DNA of 64,000 bases, from assembly GCA_030685235.1 (NCBI GenBank), contig MU839109.1:1-64000 (forward strand), written 5' to 3'. The notes under the pieces were generated by a model. It did not search any database, had not been told where the DNA came from, and saw nothing but the letters and a program-made list of their open reading frames with translations. The stretch comes from Copromyces sp. CBS 386.78. Lineage: Eukaryota; Ascomycota; Sordariomycetes; Sordariales; Sordariaceae. Below are positions 1 to 11,212 of the stretch, piece after piece. The stretch's first letter is position 1. Each line of letters begins with the position of its first letter. Position numbers and translations under genes: made by a program.

Positions 1-347
1 CCCTAACCCTAACCCTAACCCTAACCCTAACCCTAACCCTAACCCTAACCCTAACCCTAACCCTAACCCTAACCCTAACCCTAACCCTAACCCTAACCCT
101 AACCCTAACCCTAACCCTAACCCTAACCCTAACCCTAACCCTAACCCTAACCCTAACCCTAACCCTAACCCTAACCCTAACCCTAACCCTAACCCTAACC
201 CTAACCCTAACCCTAACCCTAACCCTAACCCTAACCCTAACCCTAACCCTAACCCTAACCCTAACCCTAACCCTAACCCTAACCCAAACCCTAACCCTAA
301 CCCTAACCCTAACCCTAACCCTAACCCTAACCCTAACCCTAACCCTA
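1..347. repeat. Telomere repeat array (CCCTAA)n
   Basis: About 57 uninterrupted tandem CCCTAA units start at the first base, the C-rich strand orientation expected at the left end of a chromosome (TTAGGG on the other strand, as in Neurospora and most filamentous fungi). One variant unit, CCCAAA, lies at 283-288. The array stops at 347 and passes directly into unique sequence with no obvious subtelomeric satellite. Confidence 0.98.
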
Positions 348-2334
348 CTGGTGCTGGCAGGGAGGGGATGGCAGGGTTAGGGATATGTATGGGAGAAAAG
401 AGTGGATCACCGTACGGATAGACATTCGTGACCGTACGGTTAGACTTTCTCTTAATTAATAAATCCGAAGTAATTATAGGCGATATAGCTTTATTAATTA
501 TAATAGTAGTAAAAGCCTTTCTCCCTTCGTTCTTTAAAAACCTTAGGGGTGAATATAATAAAAAGATTTATAGAATTAAAATCCATTTAATTTCCTCCTT
601 AATTTATAAATTTATCGGTTATAACGGGAAGGGCCGCTATAGCGTTCTTAGAAGAGGAATTTAAATCCTTAAAAGTACCCGCAATTATTTTATTATAATA
701 GTCGACGTCTTCTAACTTCTAATTAACCTTCTTTACGAATTTTAATTATATAATATAATTATTATCTTCGGGGAAATCCTAAGTAATTAAAATATTTTAA
801 AACTATTTATTAAATTTATTACGAAGGTAATAAACCTTTATTACGTCGTTAAATCCGTATTTATTTATAAATTTAATAAATTCGATTTTAAAACGCGGGA
901 ATAGAATACTACTTTAGTAGAGATTAATAAAGTATTTATTAATATTTAATTTAATTTTAATATTATTATTATATTAGTTTATAAAGTATATAAGGAAAAC
1001 TTCGCTAGTCGTTTATAACTATTTCCTAAATTTTCTAAAGAATTTTATAAATTTCTCTAAATTATCGATTAATATTAAGTATAGGTCTAATTTTAATTAG
1101 AATATTACGCATACGATTTTAACCTACTTTATAGGGAAATAGAAGGTATCGAACTCTTATATAATCCTAATTTAATTCTTCTATAATTAGAAAGCATCGT
1201 AATATTTAGTATTATCCTTATCCTTTCCAATAAAGATCGGGGGGTCTTCGATAATACATTTAAAGGGCCGGGAAACGGCTATTATAGCCTCTTCGAGGGC
1301 GTTAGAAGTTTCTAATATATTAAAAGGGGCTATAACGGATATAATTATAATCTATTATTATAAAATTATAATTATACATCGTACTATATTCTATTCCTTT
1401 ATTATAATATTATAATTTATAATAATTATTATAAATACTTTTCCTAGTAATTCAATAATAAATTTGAAAATTAATTATCGAACGACGGTTTTAATAAAAA
1501 TTTTATAATTTTTAAAAATTAAATATAGCCGAATATCTTCTATAAAACCGTTTACGAAATTCCGGATACTACGAATAATATTAATAAATTCAAAAAGGGC
1601 TATCTAATAAATTTTAATATTAAGGATTAAATCTTCGGTAAAAACGTCGAAAAATTCTTTAAAATCGAATAGGTCGGAGGAATCGGATAATAAATTAATT
1701 TTTTATCCTATTTCTTAAAAGCTTGGAACGATATAATCTAATAGTAAAATATCGTTACTACTATTATTATTATCGTTAGAATAATAATTATAATTACTAT
1801 CGTTTTCTACGAAGAAATTAATTTATAATATAAAGAGGACTATTATAATATAAAGGCGTAATTAAAGGGGATTACTACAATATAAAGGCGTAATCGTAAT
1901 AATTAAATTACCGCTTTTAGAATTTAGTTTTAATAAATTTACAGTTTAATAAAGCGATTCTATATACTAAGGTCCGCGATTCCTACGAGGCAATCCCGGT
2001 ATAGTTTTAGATTACGCAGCTTCTTGCCGCGTAATTCCAGGGGTCGAAAAGAAATATACGTATAAATACAATAGTTTAAAAGTATAATTAATTATTATAG
2101 TATAAAGGTATAAAGTAAGTAAAAATATATATAATTGTACAAAGGAGTAAGAGGAAAAGTTTAAGGGTACAATTCTAAATTGGTCTTTATAAAAGCTAAT
2201 TTAGGAGATTAGCTCTATAGTAATTTTATAAGTATTGTAGAATTAGTATGACCTATATAGCGATAGCGATAATAAGGCTATTGTAGCCTTCTACGAAGGC
2301 CGTAATAGCCTTATACTATATTCGGAGCTATAGC
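348..2334. repeat. AT-rich RIP-mutated telomere-adjacent DNA
   Basis: From about 420 the sequence is dominated by TA, TTA and AAT, while CA and TG dinucleotides are rare. That is the signature of C-to-T mutation in CpA context on both strands (RIP). Only short spurious reading frames occur. The original element cannot be identified; a RIP-mutated transposon relic is the natural reading. The GC-richer island at about 1965-2040 may be an old element edge. The block ends with an imperfect 18-bp inverted repeat at 2273-2313. Confidence 0.85.
2273..2313. repeat. Imperfect inverted repeat at the RIP boundary
   Basis: Arms 2273-2290 and 2296-2313 match at 15 of 18 positions around a 5-nt loop. All three mismatches are transitions, as expected if RIP altered an originally perfect repeat. 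It sits just inside the edge of the AT-rich block and may be the end of the mutated element. Confidence 0.6.
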
Positions 2335-2887
2335 CTAATCTTTAGCTCCGATAGCTGCCAACCGCATGCTCTGAACCATCACAAAGCTAACCCTGTGATA
2401 CATATAGTACATCGGTAAAAAGTAGAGTTGCTTCGGCAATGTTCCGGTGCATTCCGGACAACCCTTGTGTCTTGCAGCAATTAAAATGGGCTTAAACTCG
2501 GCCGGGATTACCATATTCAAAGTTGGCTGGCTTTTACTATAGTTCGGAAGAAGTTGATAAAACTGTGCAATGTTTCCAAGATGCTCAGTGTAAACAACAG
2601 AAAAGGGGGTGGTCCGTGCTGGCTCCCACTTCCGCTTCATCCCATCCACACATCAAAAGGTTTTTAGGTTTCAAGTCGAATGCGCGCAAAAGTTTTATAT
2701 ATAAAAGTAACTGAAAGTATGCAAGTCTAGTCTATATGCTTTGAAACCAAAGAACAATCTCCCAAATATGCAAGAAATAGGAAAAAAAACAAAAAAAAAA
2801 CACGATATAGATACAAGCCGCCACCGGCCCTTGTTCTCTTTCTCTCTTACACGCCCCCCGTCCAGCCCACATCAAGCATCAGGCTCC
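2335..2887. other. RIP boundary and 3' flank of the dioxygenase gene
   Basis: Base composition returns to normal here. A minus-strand open frame at 2335-2649 (104 codons) has normal-looking composition but no recognised motif. It is probably either a remnant truncated by the AT-rich block or chance. An A-rich stretch at 2775-2800 lies in the 3' flank of the next gene. Confidence 0.4.
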
Positions 2888-4242
2888 CTAGTCACAACTA
2901 CCACCAACCCTCAAGATATGTCCAGTCACCGGATCCCTCACCGGCTTCAAATCCCAGTGCTCCCCGCGCTCCCTGTTGCCTTCATCCTCAAACACTCTGG
3001 CCCAAGCGAGCCTCAATGGGGCCGGTAAGCTCCAACACGCTCCCTCATCATTGTGCAACCACATCCTGACCAAATGTCTCGCCTCGCCGGAAGTCTTATC
3101 ATTCTCAAAGGCTTCTCTTCGGTGCAGAAGAGCCATGTTGTTGATGAATCTCAAGTCGCCACGGACCATGCGTGGTTTGATTTCGTGTTGCTTGGCGATG
3201 AAATGGACTGCGTCTAGAGCTTCAGCTTGGGCTTCCGTAAGACCGGGGATGCCCGGTGTACGAGGACTGAAAGGCTCGGAACCAACAAGGAGACGACGAG
3301 AGAAGGAGGTGATAAGCCGTCCGTCGTGCCAGTACATCAACGCGCGCTTGTAGTAAGCCGGATCGCGACCGAGAGTGTCGAACGGCCAGTCAGGAGCGGC
3401 CAAGGTGTGAATGAGGTCCGGCCTCGTGCGTGCGATCTCGTTGTAAATGGTGTAAGCGGAGGCGATGCAGCTTTGCCCGCCCGAGGCGGCCAAGCCCTGG
3501 GTGAAGAGGCAAAGTGTGTCGGTAACGCAGTCGGTGTGGAAGGGCTTGTCTTCACCGTATTGGTCGTCGAAACCGGTAGTCTCGTCACCGCGCTTGATAA
3601 CGTGAATAAGCATAGATCCCCGTTGGTCTTGCTTGCCGCGTTGCTGACCGATGTAGGAGGTGATGCCGAGATAGATGGTAGAGAGGTCTGTGATGGCATA
3701 GTCATCGGGGTTTAGGCCACGGATGATGGAGAATCCCTTTCCAAAGTAGATGTCGTCACGAATGCTTGACAGAATAGGACCAAGGTTGGGAAGTGGAAAA
3801 AGGTCTTTGCTGACTTTCTGGCTATCAAGTCCGTATGCTGGGTTGATGTCAGTCGATTTGCGGCGTGTAATGGGTGGGAGTAGTGGTACTTACACTTGAA
3901 GATTGCCAATGCCTCAAGCACCTCCATCTTGTCTGCTGGTGTGAGATGGTAGACGTACTCCTCTTCCTTCTCAAAGTCATCAACAGTCCATACCAGCGGG
4001 CCTTGGAGCTTTGTGGGCCAACCAGCAGGAACAGAAGTTGGAAGACCTCCGGCCCTGACACGGGCAGCTGCCCGGTCTCGGTACTTCTTCTCATCAACAG
4101 TATACGAGATGTCGGCAAATGGCTTGTTAACCTCGGCCTTTGCTTGCTGAACTCTGTAGGCGTCAATATTGAAGCGAGCTCGGAGACCTTGGGAGTAGTA
4201 AGATGGGCCAGAAGATCCCACGTTGCCGATGCTCATCATCAT
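2888..4242 (-). CDS. TauD/TfdA-family Fe(II)/2-oxoglutarate-dependent dioxygenase
   Basis: Two exons, 3894-4242 and 2888-3837, are split by a 56-nt intron (3838-3893; donor GTAAGT, branch CTGAC, acceptor CAG). The joined frame gives about 432 residues. The TauD fold is supported by the iron-binding HTD in PFHTDC near the middle, a distal His in NNMALLHRREAF and the 2-oxoglutarate-binding Arg in RHLVRMWL. The family oxidises small substrates (taurine, aryloxyalkanoates, xanthine and others) using 2-oxoglutarate and O2. The substrate here cannot be read from sequence. No signal peptide or membrane helix is seen, so a cytosolic enzyme is likely. The start is the first of three consecutive ATGs (4242, 4239, 4236). 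It is the most telomere-proximal intact gene and the first of five same-strand metabolic genes. Confidence 0.88.
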
Positions 4243-5767
4243 GGTTGCGGTATTGATAGGTCAAGGGCCTGCTTGGCTTGGTTCTTATGGGTCTGTTGAG
4301 TAAGAAGGTAGGTCGTTGATGTGTGAGGGTTGAGAGATGTTGATGTGATGGTTGATGAGGGAACAGACATGGTCATTGACGAGAAGCCCTGAGACTTTAT
4401 ACGGCGTTGAAACCATCACAACTCAACGTCCACAGTGGAAACACCTTCTCGATCATGATGTTGTCCATGTCGTCTATGGTCATTCAAGCTATTTTCTCTT
4501 CGAGATGGTCTCAGCCCTATGCCTAACTTTGCTGTCAGCCCTACTGCTTCAGCTCCACTGTGAAACGCTGTTGCGAGTTGACTGTGGTTACAGATCGGTA
4601 GTAGATAGTCCATCACTCAGAGTTAACACCAATGTGGTGTTGCAGGCAGAGTGCTCGGTCCATCCGATAGTCCACGGCTAACGAGATAGCTCCGTTGAAA
4701 CAAGGATCAAGAGTGCCGCAACGTGCCATTGAAACCACAAACGTGGTGTAGATTGTGGTCCAATCTTTGTTTCGTCCAACCAGGCAGCTGTTTACAGAGT
4801 AGAGAGAGGTATGACAGCCATCTGCACATGGCCAATGTGCGGCACGGGCACATTGGGGGGGGAGGATCCAGGTTCAGAGGCGGCGATGTCGATATCTGGG
4901 TGAGAGCAAGAACGCTTCATCATTGGACAATTGCAAGATAGCAATATGACAATGCCGATGACGGTCGGCCGGGACCAGATACCCGGGAGGGACGTATGTT
5001 GCCAAACTGGAAATCCGGTTCCAGCAATCAGGTCGGTGTAACCGGAAACGATCCAGTGGAATGGTACAGAACGGGAGAGGAGAGGCACAGACTGAACCCA
5101 AATGCGCATGTCAGTGGGTACATGTCAGCCCTATTGTGCCGCTGAGAACAATGCTGCCAATGAAAGTGGTCAATGGTTTTGAAGTGACATCAAAGGAGCC
5201 GAGTGGTGGTTCTACAGCTTACCACAGACGGCCAATCATCGTGGTCTTTTGGCCTGTCATCGGTTCGACCCGATTACACAGTACGTACAGATTGACCCTT
5301 TGAACAGCCAAGACTTGCCGGTTTTGGCACAGCCGTCGGAGGCCGCTCTGGTGAAGTGAATCATTGCCATTTCAATGGCTGTTTTTCGGTCCTTGGTGAT
5401 AGTTTTCCTCGCATGTAGTTGACTCAACCCTCTCAGTGCCGCTGAAACGTTTCCGTTCCCCGCCTGACGTAGATGCCTACAAGCCGCAAGTCTAGAGGCG
5501 GGTGATCAAAAGGAGTTAGTGAAGCTATTCCAAGCAACATGGACGTGATACGATTAGATAATCGGAGTTATGCGCAGATGAGATTGTCCAAGAACTTGTC
5601 ACTCACATCAGGACAGATTCCGATGCAGACCGGTGAGTGCACCGAGTTGTATGAGTTCATCTCTAGGCCACTGGGGACTCTAGGCAACACAATTTCCAAC
5701 TAGACTTGTGTTATGGTCGAGTGTTTCCGATATATCATGGAACTCGTCTCCAGTCTTCCACTTCCTT
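4243..5767. other. Intergenic region, no gene seen
   Basis: This holds the upstream region of the dioxygenase gene and the 3' flank of the DUF1989 gene. Short frames on both strands lack motifs, plausible introns or sustained coding composition. Nothing else is recognised. Confidence 0.6.
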
Positions 5768-6778
5768 TCACTTGCTGCTTGTGCTTCGTTCCGCAACAAC
5801 CAGCCCATGCTGACCGCGATAGTTTGCTTTTTCCGCCGGCTTCCACCCGCTTCGGTCGAGCAGCTCCTCATCTTGGAGACGAAACACCTCAACTTTCAAC
5901 GGCCGGCAGCACTTGATCATTTCCTTCTCGTTATCGCTTCCGAAACCCCAGAGCGAGAGATCGCCACCGGGGCAAGTGCCTGCGTCAAGACCAAGTCAGC
6001 AAGGAGTTCTAATCGAAGGCCATACGGTGGACGGAAGGGAAAACGAGTAGTGGAACGTGTGATGAAGGAAGGAGGCCCTACTTAGCGCCATCAAAACGTC
6101 TTGTTCCGCTAGGAATTCCACAAAATCCCCCCGTGTCGCCGGACAAGGGCTCATGAAGTATCTCCCCTTCTCATCCAAACCCGTCACCTGGAACAGGTTG
6201 ATAACGTCATGCACATCTCCCTCGTTCAACCCATACTCCATCGCCGCCCTCGTCAGGTTCGAGTGGCAGTGGAAGTCAAACTCTCCACCGCTCAACACGT
6301 TATTGATATATGGATCACACCTTGTCCCTAACAAATCGTGCACTCTCCCACCATGTTCATCTTGTCCGTACCAGGACAGCGTGTCGGCGATGATGGTCAC
6401 CATGGGCCGCATGAAGGGTAAGTTGGACCATAGCCGGTCGTAGGTCGAGACGTGCGAGGCATGAAGCTGTTTGGTGCGGGAGGCCCAGAAGCGTTCACGG
6501 GGATTGTGAAGGTTCCAGATGTTGAGGTCGCCAACTTGAGGGCCTTCGGGGGTGGATATGCGGATGATGGAGCCGGCGGGTGCGGTCCAAGCGCGGCCGG
6601 AGCGGATAGGAATGGTGAACTCCTCGATGAGGACGCGGGGGGCCTGTTGAATAGTCGAGTAGAGGCTCTTGTCGACAGAGAGGGGAGAGCCGGCAGTAGG
6701 GAGATAGGCAGGGACGGGCTTAGGGATGGGTTTCCGTGCCGCAAGGCGTGTGGCGCCGTCTTGTTCCGGGGTAGTCAT
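5768..6778 (-). CDS. DUF1989 / urea carboxylase-associated family protein
   Basis: Exons 6082-6778 and 5768-5979 are joined over a 102-nt intron (5980-6081; donor GTAGGG, acceptor GCAG), giving about 302 residues. The splice restores the family signature: LMALS joins to TCPGGDLSLWGFGS. Earlier hallmarks are GDLNIWNLHNPRERFW and GGEFDFHCHSNL, the Cys/His-containing core typical of DUF1989. Bacterial members sit beside urea carboxylase/guanidine genes, but fungal members are uncharacterised, so a role in handling nitrogenous small molecules is only an inference. The start chosen is the Met at 6778; an in-frame Met at 6877 would add 33 residues with no family match. Neighbouring same-strand genes encode a dioxygenase and a carotenoid oxygenase. 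Confidence 0.87.
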
Positions 6779-7222
6779 GATTCCGGTGCGTCTCGTGTTT
6801 GGATCTCGTAGGATGAGCGAGAGCGAGACTCCAGGGGAAGGGTAATATGGTAGAGGTATACGGGACAGGAAAGTCAAGTTGTTTGTTGTGTGAAAGAATG
6901 ATGGTTGGAGGAAAGACCGCCGAGGATTCGGAAGCTCTTCCCTTCTGGTACTCGCCGGTACAAATGGCAGGAACTATTCTACCGGCTCAACCCCGCACGC
7001 TATCAGTGGGCCACTTGGCCATCAGGGAGGGGTGTACGACGTAATCAAGTTGCAGTACAGGAACCACAGCGAGTCTCAAGAGACGGCCGGGAGGCGAAGA
7101 AGAAAGAGGTGCTTCTACCAAACTGATCTTTGTGTTTTCCACTTCCCATTAGCAAAAATTTGTACAAGGTATATCCAGACAAAATCCACAAACAAGATCG
7201 CCGCCCTCACATCACAGCATCT
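6779..7222. other. Spacer between DUF1989 gene and carotenoid oxygenase gene
   Basis: A short region holding the promoter/5' leader of the DUF1989 gene and the 3' flank of the carotenoid oxygenase gene. No other feature is seen. Confidence 0.55.
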
Positions 7223-9169
7223 TTACTCCTGGCCCTCCATCCTCGTCACTGTCCTGCCCGACGGCACATGCGCTCCATGAAAGCCCAGAGCAATCGCAAA
7301 GTCTACGCCCGCTCTTCCCGTCTCTGTCATTGTTTTCGCATCCAAGCAAAGCAGATAGCTCTTGCCCTTCTCTCCATCCAACACTACGCTCAACAACACA
7401 CCATCATCTTCCTCCTCTCCACCCGGTCTCGGAACGAAGATGGCTTCGCCGGGTGTGTGCCCCTTGGGATTGTCCCAAAACAGTACCTCCCGCGTTTCGG
7501 TGTCGGTCTTGACCATGGCATCAGGCAGCGTGCTGCGACCTCGGAAGGGCAGGCTGTAGACGTAGCGGTGCTTCTTGGTGGCGTAGAGGGGGTTGATGGT
7601 TGGGAGCTCCCCAGCGTGCGGGGCGGGGATACGGAAGACTTGGTGGTTCTTGGGGTCTGGGTTAGTGGGCAGCTTGTTGGCGGGTGAGTCGGGGTTGATG
7701 GTGAACTGGTAACGTGTTAGGTGGGCGAGGGAGTTACGGGCGCGTTTCTCGTCTTGGTAAAAATTCTTGGCCGCGGAGTCTCTGTCGAGGATCACGTCGA
7801 GGTAAAGGGAGTGGATGAACTCGTGGGAGCCAAAATCGATGACGTCGCAGAAGAGGTTGGTGTCGGATGAATCAGAGTCCGCCTTCTCTTCGAAAGAGTT
7901 GACAGTGTGGAAGAAGAAACGGCCATCGGTCTCGAAGCGGGCTACTACGCCTTTGCCGTGTTTCCTGTCGATGACGATCCATTGGGTTTTCCTGCTTGGG
8001 TCATAGGGCCTGAGGGCATCAAGGAGGTTGCGCTCCCAGGGAATCTGAGTGCCGTTGAGGCCAAAGTGTGAGGTCGGGATACAGAGGACGACAAAGTTGG
8101 GCGAGAGAAATAAGCTGTGGATGTAGGCAGGTGAAACGATGGGCTCGCGGATGGTGGCCAGGATCTCCGTCTTTCCAGTGGACGCTTCGACACGGAAGAC
8201 TCGATAGGTGGGCTTCGGGCCAAGTTCTAGGTTGTAGTTGAAGAGGTCACCTGTCTCAGGGTCCCTTTGGGCATGGGCACAGGACATGGGGCCCTTTAAC
8301 TCCGGGTGAAGGACATCTTGGGTCGCCCAGCCGATGGGCTCCAAGGTCTTCGGGTCGATCTGCTTCATGGTGCAGTTGTCGGTGCTGATCCATATCGACT
8401 TGGGCAGCTCGGGCTTATGTCCCAGCATCTTTGGGTCGTTCTCCGTCACGGCCAGTTTCCTCTTTCCAGCGATGTTTCCGGCAGCAGCATCAAGTCCGGG
8501 AGGGTTGACGTGCACGACGACGTTGATGTTGTTATGCCACTTCTCCTCGGGCGACTCTCTCAGTCCCTTGAAGGCAGCCATGGCCTTGGAGAACAATCCG
8601 AGGCAGGGATCCGCCTTCTGACCGAAGCTATAATACGGCCAGGTTCCCTGCTTCTTGATGACCTCCATCATCTCTTGCCCTTGGCGACGTGACGAGTAGA
8701 AGACCTCCACGGACCCTTGTTCGTTTGGGATGATGTCGAAGCGGTGGGTATGAGCCAGTCCATCGAACCAGTGGCTCATCTCGAAGGTAGCGCCGGCGTC
8801 GGTGTCGATCTTGTAGAGACCGGGACCGGTACGGAAGAGGGAGCCGGCAGCCCATGTCGGCATGTTGCCGGCCACGGCGATCTTGACCGGACCTCGTTCC
8901 TCGGTGAGGCCATGGAACTGTTGGAAGGTTAGTGGGATATCCTGGGGCAAAGAGTATCTTATCTGACTTACAGCAGCTTCGTTTGGCCAATCGTCGTATT
9001 TGCCCGTCCTCAAATTTTGCAGGGTTTCCTCATGGTCGGCGTGCTCGTCGGCTTGTGTCCGGAATGTGGTCGACTTCTCCGGCACTGCGCCGTTCACCTC
9101 TTGAGGGCTCATGTTGGCCTGGAATATTGTCCCGTGGTTCTTTGGTCCTTTGTGTGGGTGTCGATGCAA
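7223..9169 (-). CDS. cao-2: Carotenoid cleavage oxygenase (torulene/CAO-2-like)
   Basis: The frame is open throughout, but 8918-8971 (54 nt) has perfect intron signals: GTAAGT donor, CACTAAC branch, CAACAG acceptor. Removing it gives NEAA joined to FHGLTEERGP, the family consensus, and a 630-residue protein. RPE65/NCED-fold markers are clear: GSLFRTGPG, SHWFDGLAHTHRF, and the four iron-ligand His contexts CAHAQRDP (about residue 280), YIHSLF (about 332), FFHTVNSFEE (about 403) and FHGAHVP (613). Length and N-terminal motifs fit the Neurospora CAO-2/Fusarium CarT group, which cleaves torulene to an apocarotenal in neurosporaxanthin synthesis, better than the shorter stilbene-cleaving CAO-1 type. 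The exact substrate is inferred. An alternative start lies at the Met at 9112. No signal peptide is seen. Confidence 0.85.
   Translation of the reverse strand: MHRHPHKGPKNHGTIFQANMSPQEVNGAVPEKSTTFRTQADEHADHEETLQNLRTGKYDDWPNEAAVSQIRYSLPQDIPLTFQQFHGLTEERGPVKIAVAGNMPTWAAGSLFRTGPGLYKIDTDAGATFEMSHWFDGLAHTHRFDIIPNEQGSVEVFYSSRRQGQEMMEVIKKQGTWPYYSFGQKADPCLGLFSKAMAAFKGLRESPEEKWHNNINVVVHVNPPGLDAAAGNIAGKRKLAVTENDPKMLGHKPELPKSIWISTDNCTMKQIDPKTLEPIGWATQDVLHPELKGPMSCAHAQRDPETGDLFNYNLELGPKPTYRVFRVEASTGKTEILATIREPIVSPAYIHSLFLSPNFVVLCIPTSHFGLNGTQIPWERNLLDALRPYDPSRKTQWIVIDRKHGKGVVARFETDGRFFFHTVNSFEEKADSDSSDTNLFCDVIDFGSHEFIHSLYLDVILDRDSAAKNFYQDEKRARNSLAHLTRYQFTINPDSPANKLPTNPDPKNHQVFRIPAPHAGELPTINPLYATKKHRYVYSLPFRGRSTLPDAMVKTDTETREVLFWDNPKGHTPGEAIFVPRPGGEEEDDGVLLSVVLDGEKGKSYLLCLDAKTMTETGRAGVDFAIALGFHGAHVPSGRTVTRMEGQE
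8918..8971 (-). other. In-frame 54-nt intron in the carotenoid oxygenase gene
   Basis: The intron has GTAAGT at the 5' side, CACTAAC before CAACAG at the 3' side, is a multiple of three and contains no stop. A frame-only prediction would wrongly include 18 residues that break the conserved N-terminal motif. Confidence 0.85.
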
Positions 9170-10055
9170 TGGTGATTTCGCTGTTAGTGGCGGTTTCGGC
9201 GGCTACCTGGTAACGCTCCAGTGGGTTTCAGAGGGTGTCCGCTAGTAAAAAGCCGCTGTCGGGTCAACAAAGATGCCAGATGGGAAATTCCCAACGCTGG
9301 TTGGCAAAAAGGCGTACTTATAACACAGTGGGTATAAAGGAAAAGGAATCGTCATCCATATTTCAATCCGCTGAAACATGTTGGTCATATTGGTACCTGC
9401 AGTGAAGGGATGCTCCCGATGAAAGCGATGAATGCGATGGTTGCCGCCAAGTGACGGGTTTAGCGATCGGGAACAGGAATGATACCTCTACTCGTCAGGG
9501 CTAGAAACGCCTCAGTCTGGCACAGGGTCCCAGAGGGCGTTTCTAGCCCAGACGAGTAGGCCTCTTGGCCGCCATTTCGACCATTTCAAAAGGCAACCAC
9601 AGCGGTCGACAGCGTAACCCCGTAAGCGTCCTCGGAGACCCGTACAGGTACCTCTGTAGGGATCCTGTGACGGGAAAAGTACCCAATTCGAAAGTATAAA
9701 CGAATGCGAATAGTGACGCGCTTGACGGCCACAACTCGGACGGCTGCGCCAATGCGCCTCCAAAAATCATATAAATCCACGTGGTCCACTGAGACCAAGA
9801 TATAAGCGAACTGAGCTTCCACTGAAGGCGACCGAATCCGAAACAACGGAGATGGCATGGACGCTTCCGCAACCACCTTCTGTTTTTGTAGGCGACGAAA
9901 GGGGTCCAGACTTTCAGCGCCTGCGACTGCCCGGTGACACGGGTAGGTGAATTTCCAATTCCCTCAAGTGTTTGCTGGTGACGGTAACAAGAATGGGGTG
10001 GAAAAAGGAGGAACAAAACAAGAAGCTGCACATGATCGGAATCCGCCAACATCAT
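9170..10055. other. Intergenic region with an inverted repeat
   Basis: Upstream region of the carotenoid oxygenase gene and 3' flank of the hydrolase gene. Open frames on both strands between 9500 and 10055 show no recognisable motif. The notable feature is the inverted repeat at 9488-9559. Confidence 0.55.
9488..9559. repeat. 24-bp inverted repeat, possible core-less transposon remnant
   Basis: Arms 9488-9511 and 9536-9559 match at 23 of 24 positions around a 24-bp spacer. The right arm, read on the minus strand, contains TCTGGGCTAGA, exactly the first unit of the 11-bp array of the dispersed element at 31577. The flank CTCGTCTGGGC also occurs at the edge of the element near 62943. It may be two fused element ends with the middle deleted. 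Confidence 0.6.
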
Positions 10056-11212
10056 TCACTTGGCCAATCCATGCGCCTCCCTCAACGCCCTAATTGCATC
10101 CTCATCATAACTCCTCCTCTGGTCGTTTTCCGGCGGCAAGTACATCATCGTATGCACCGCACCCAAATACCTCTTGATCATGACCTTATTCCCTCCCTCG
10201 ACCAATTTCCGCCCATACGCCTCACCCTCGTCTCTCAGCATATCGCACTCGGCCGTCCTGATGAAAGTTGGACACAATCCCTTGAAATTCGGGGCCTTGA
10301 TCGGTGCCAGCCACCATTCCGGCCACATTTTCCGGATTTCGTCCCGCGTTTCAGGCGGGAAAACAGACTGCCCAAAGTACTTGATGCGGTCCCAGGGGAG
10401 GACAGGCCCGTTTGCAAACTCGCTGAAAGAGGGATAGGGAGAGTCGGCAGGGGAATGGTAGCTGAGGCAGTCGGTTGTCGGAGGGACCGAGGCCAGACAC
10501 AGCTTGAGGGGAAGACCGGCATCGCGGGCCATGTGTTGCAAAACGAAGGATATGTGCCCGCCGGCGGAGATGCCGCCCACAGAGACGGAGGAGGGATCGA
10601 TGTTGAGGGTGGAGGAGGAGTTGATCACCCATTCTATGGCCGCCCATGCATCTTGAAAGGCCTTGCCAAACATCGTTTCTGTCTTTTGTCAGCGGATGCA
10701 CGACCTTCTGAAGGGCCGCCGAGGTGGGTCGAATTCTTACCAGGACAATGACGATAGTTCACATCTACAACCACAACACCCGCCTCGCGCATACTCAGAC
10801 AAAGCCGACCGTCGGTAAAGAGGTCCCCGATCACGAACCCACCTCCTGTTCCCATCGAGCCTTGATCAGCATGCATTCATCCCCCTTCTTGCGGTTCGTT
10901 TCACCCACCATGATGGTTCATATGAACAGGATATGGCCCATTCCCATGCTTTTCTGGGTCCGGGTGATATACCCTCACAGGAATCTTGGCGCCATCTTTC
11001 GACGTAACCTCGTAGTCTGCAACTCGCTCGCACTTGGAGGTATCGATGGCAGTTGGAGCTCGGTACTTCTCAGGGTGGGCTCGGAGTTCCTCGATAGACA
11101 CATCTCGTGGTCGCTTAGAGAGGACGTCCCAGAAGAACTGGACAAAGTCCGGATTCAACTTGGAGAGAACGTTGGGAGGGATACTGGTGCCGGGTTCTTC
11201 TTGACTTGCCAT
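10056..11212 (-). CDS. HSL-type alpha/beta hydrolase (esterase/lipase)
   Basis: Three exons, 10909-11212, 10741-10845 and 10679-10056 (last coding base 10678 on the high side), join to about 343 residues. Intron 1 is 10846-10908 if donor GTGGGT is used; this restores HHGGGFVIGD, the oxyanion-hole HGGG motif. Intron 2 (10679-10740) has GTAAGA, branch GCTGAC and ACAG, and yields RHCPETMFGKAF. The nucleophile elbow is GGISAGG (Ser about 173). The acid is likely the Asp of TAECDMLRDEG and the base the His of LGAVHTMMY. The family hydrolyses short acyl esters or lactones; the substrate is unknown. The start at MASQEEPG (11212) is preferred over a Met 52 codons upstream. There is no signal peptide. 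Confidence 0.85.

Noticed and set aside
1965..2040. tRNA- or LTR-like patch in the AT-rich block
   Set aside because: Slightly GC-richer, but no stem structure, terminal repeat partner or coding remnant could be shown.
9543..10055. 170-codon minus-strand frame
   Set aside because: No motif and irregular composition; it overlaps the inverted repeat and hydrolase flank.
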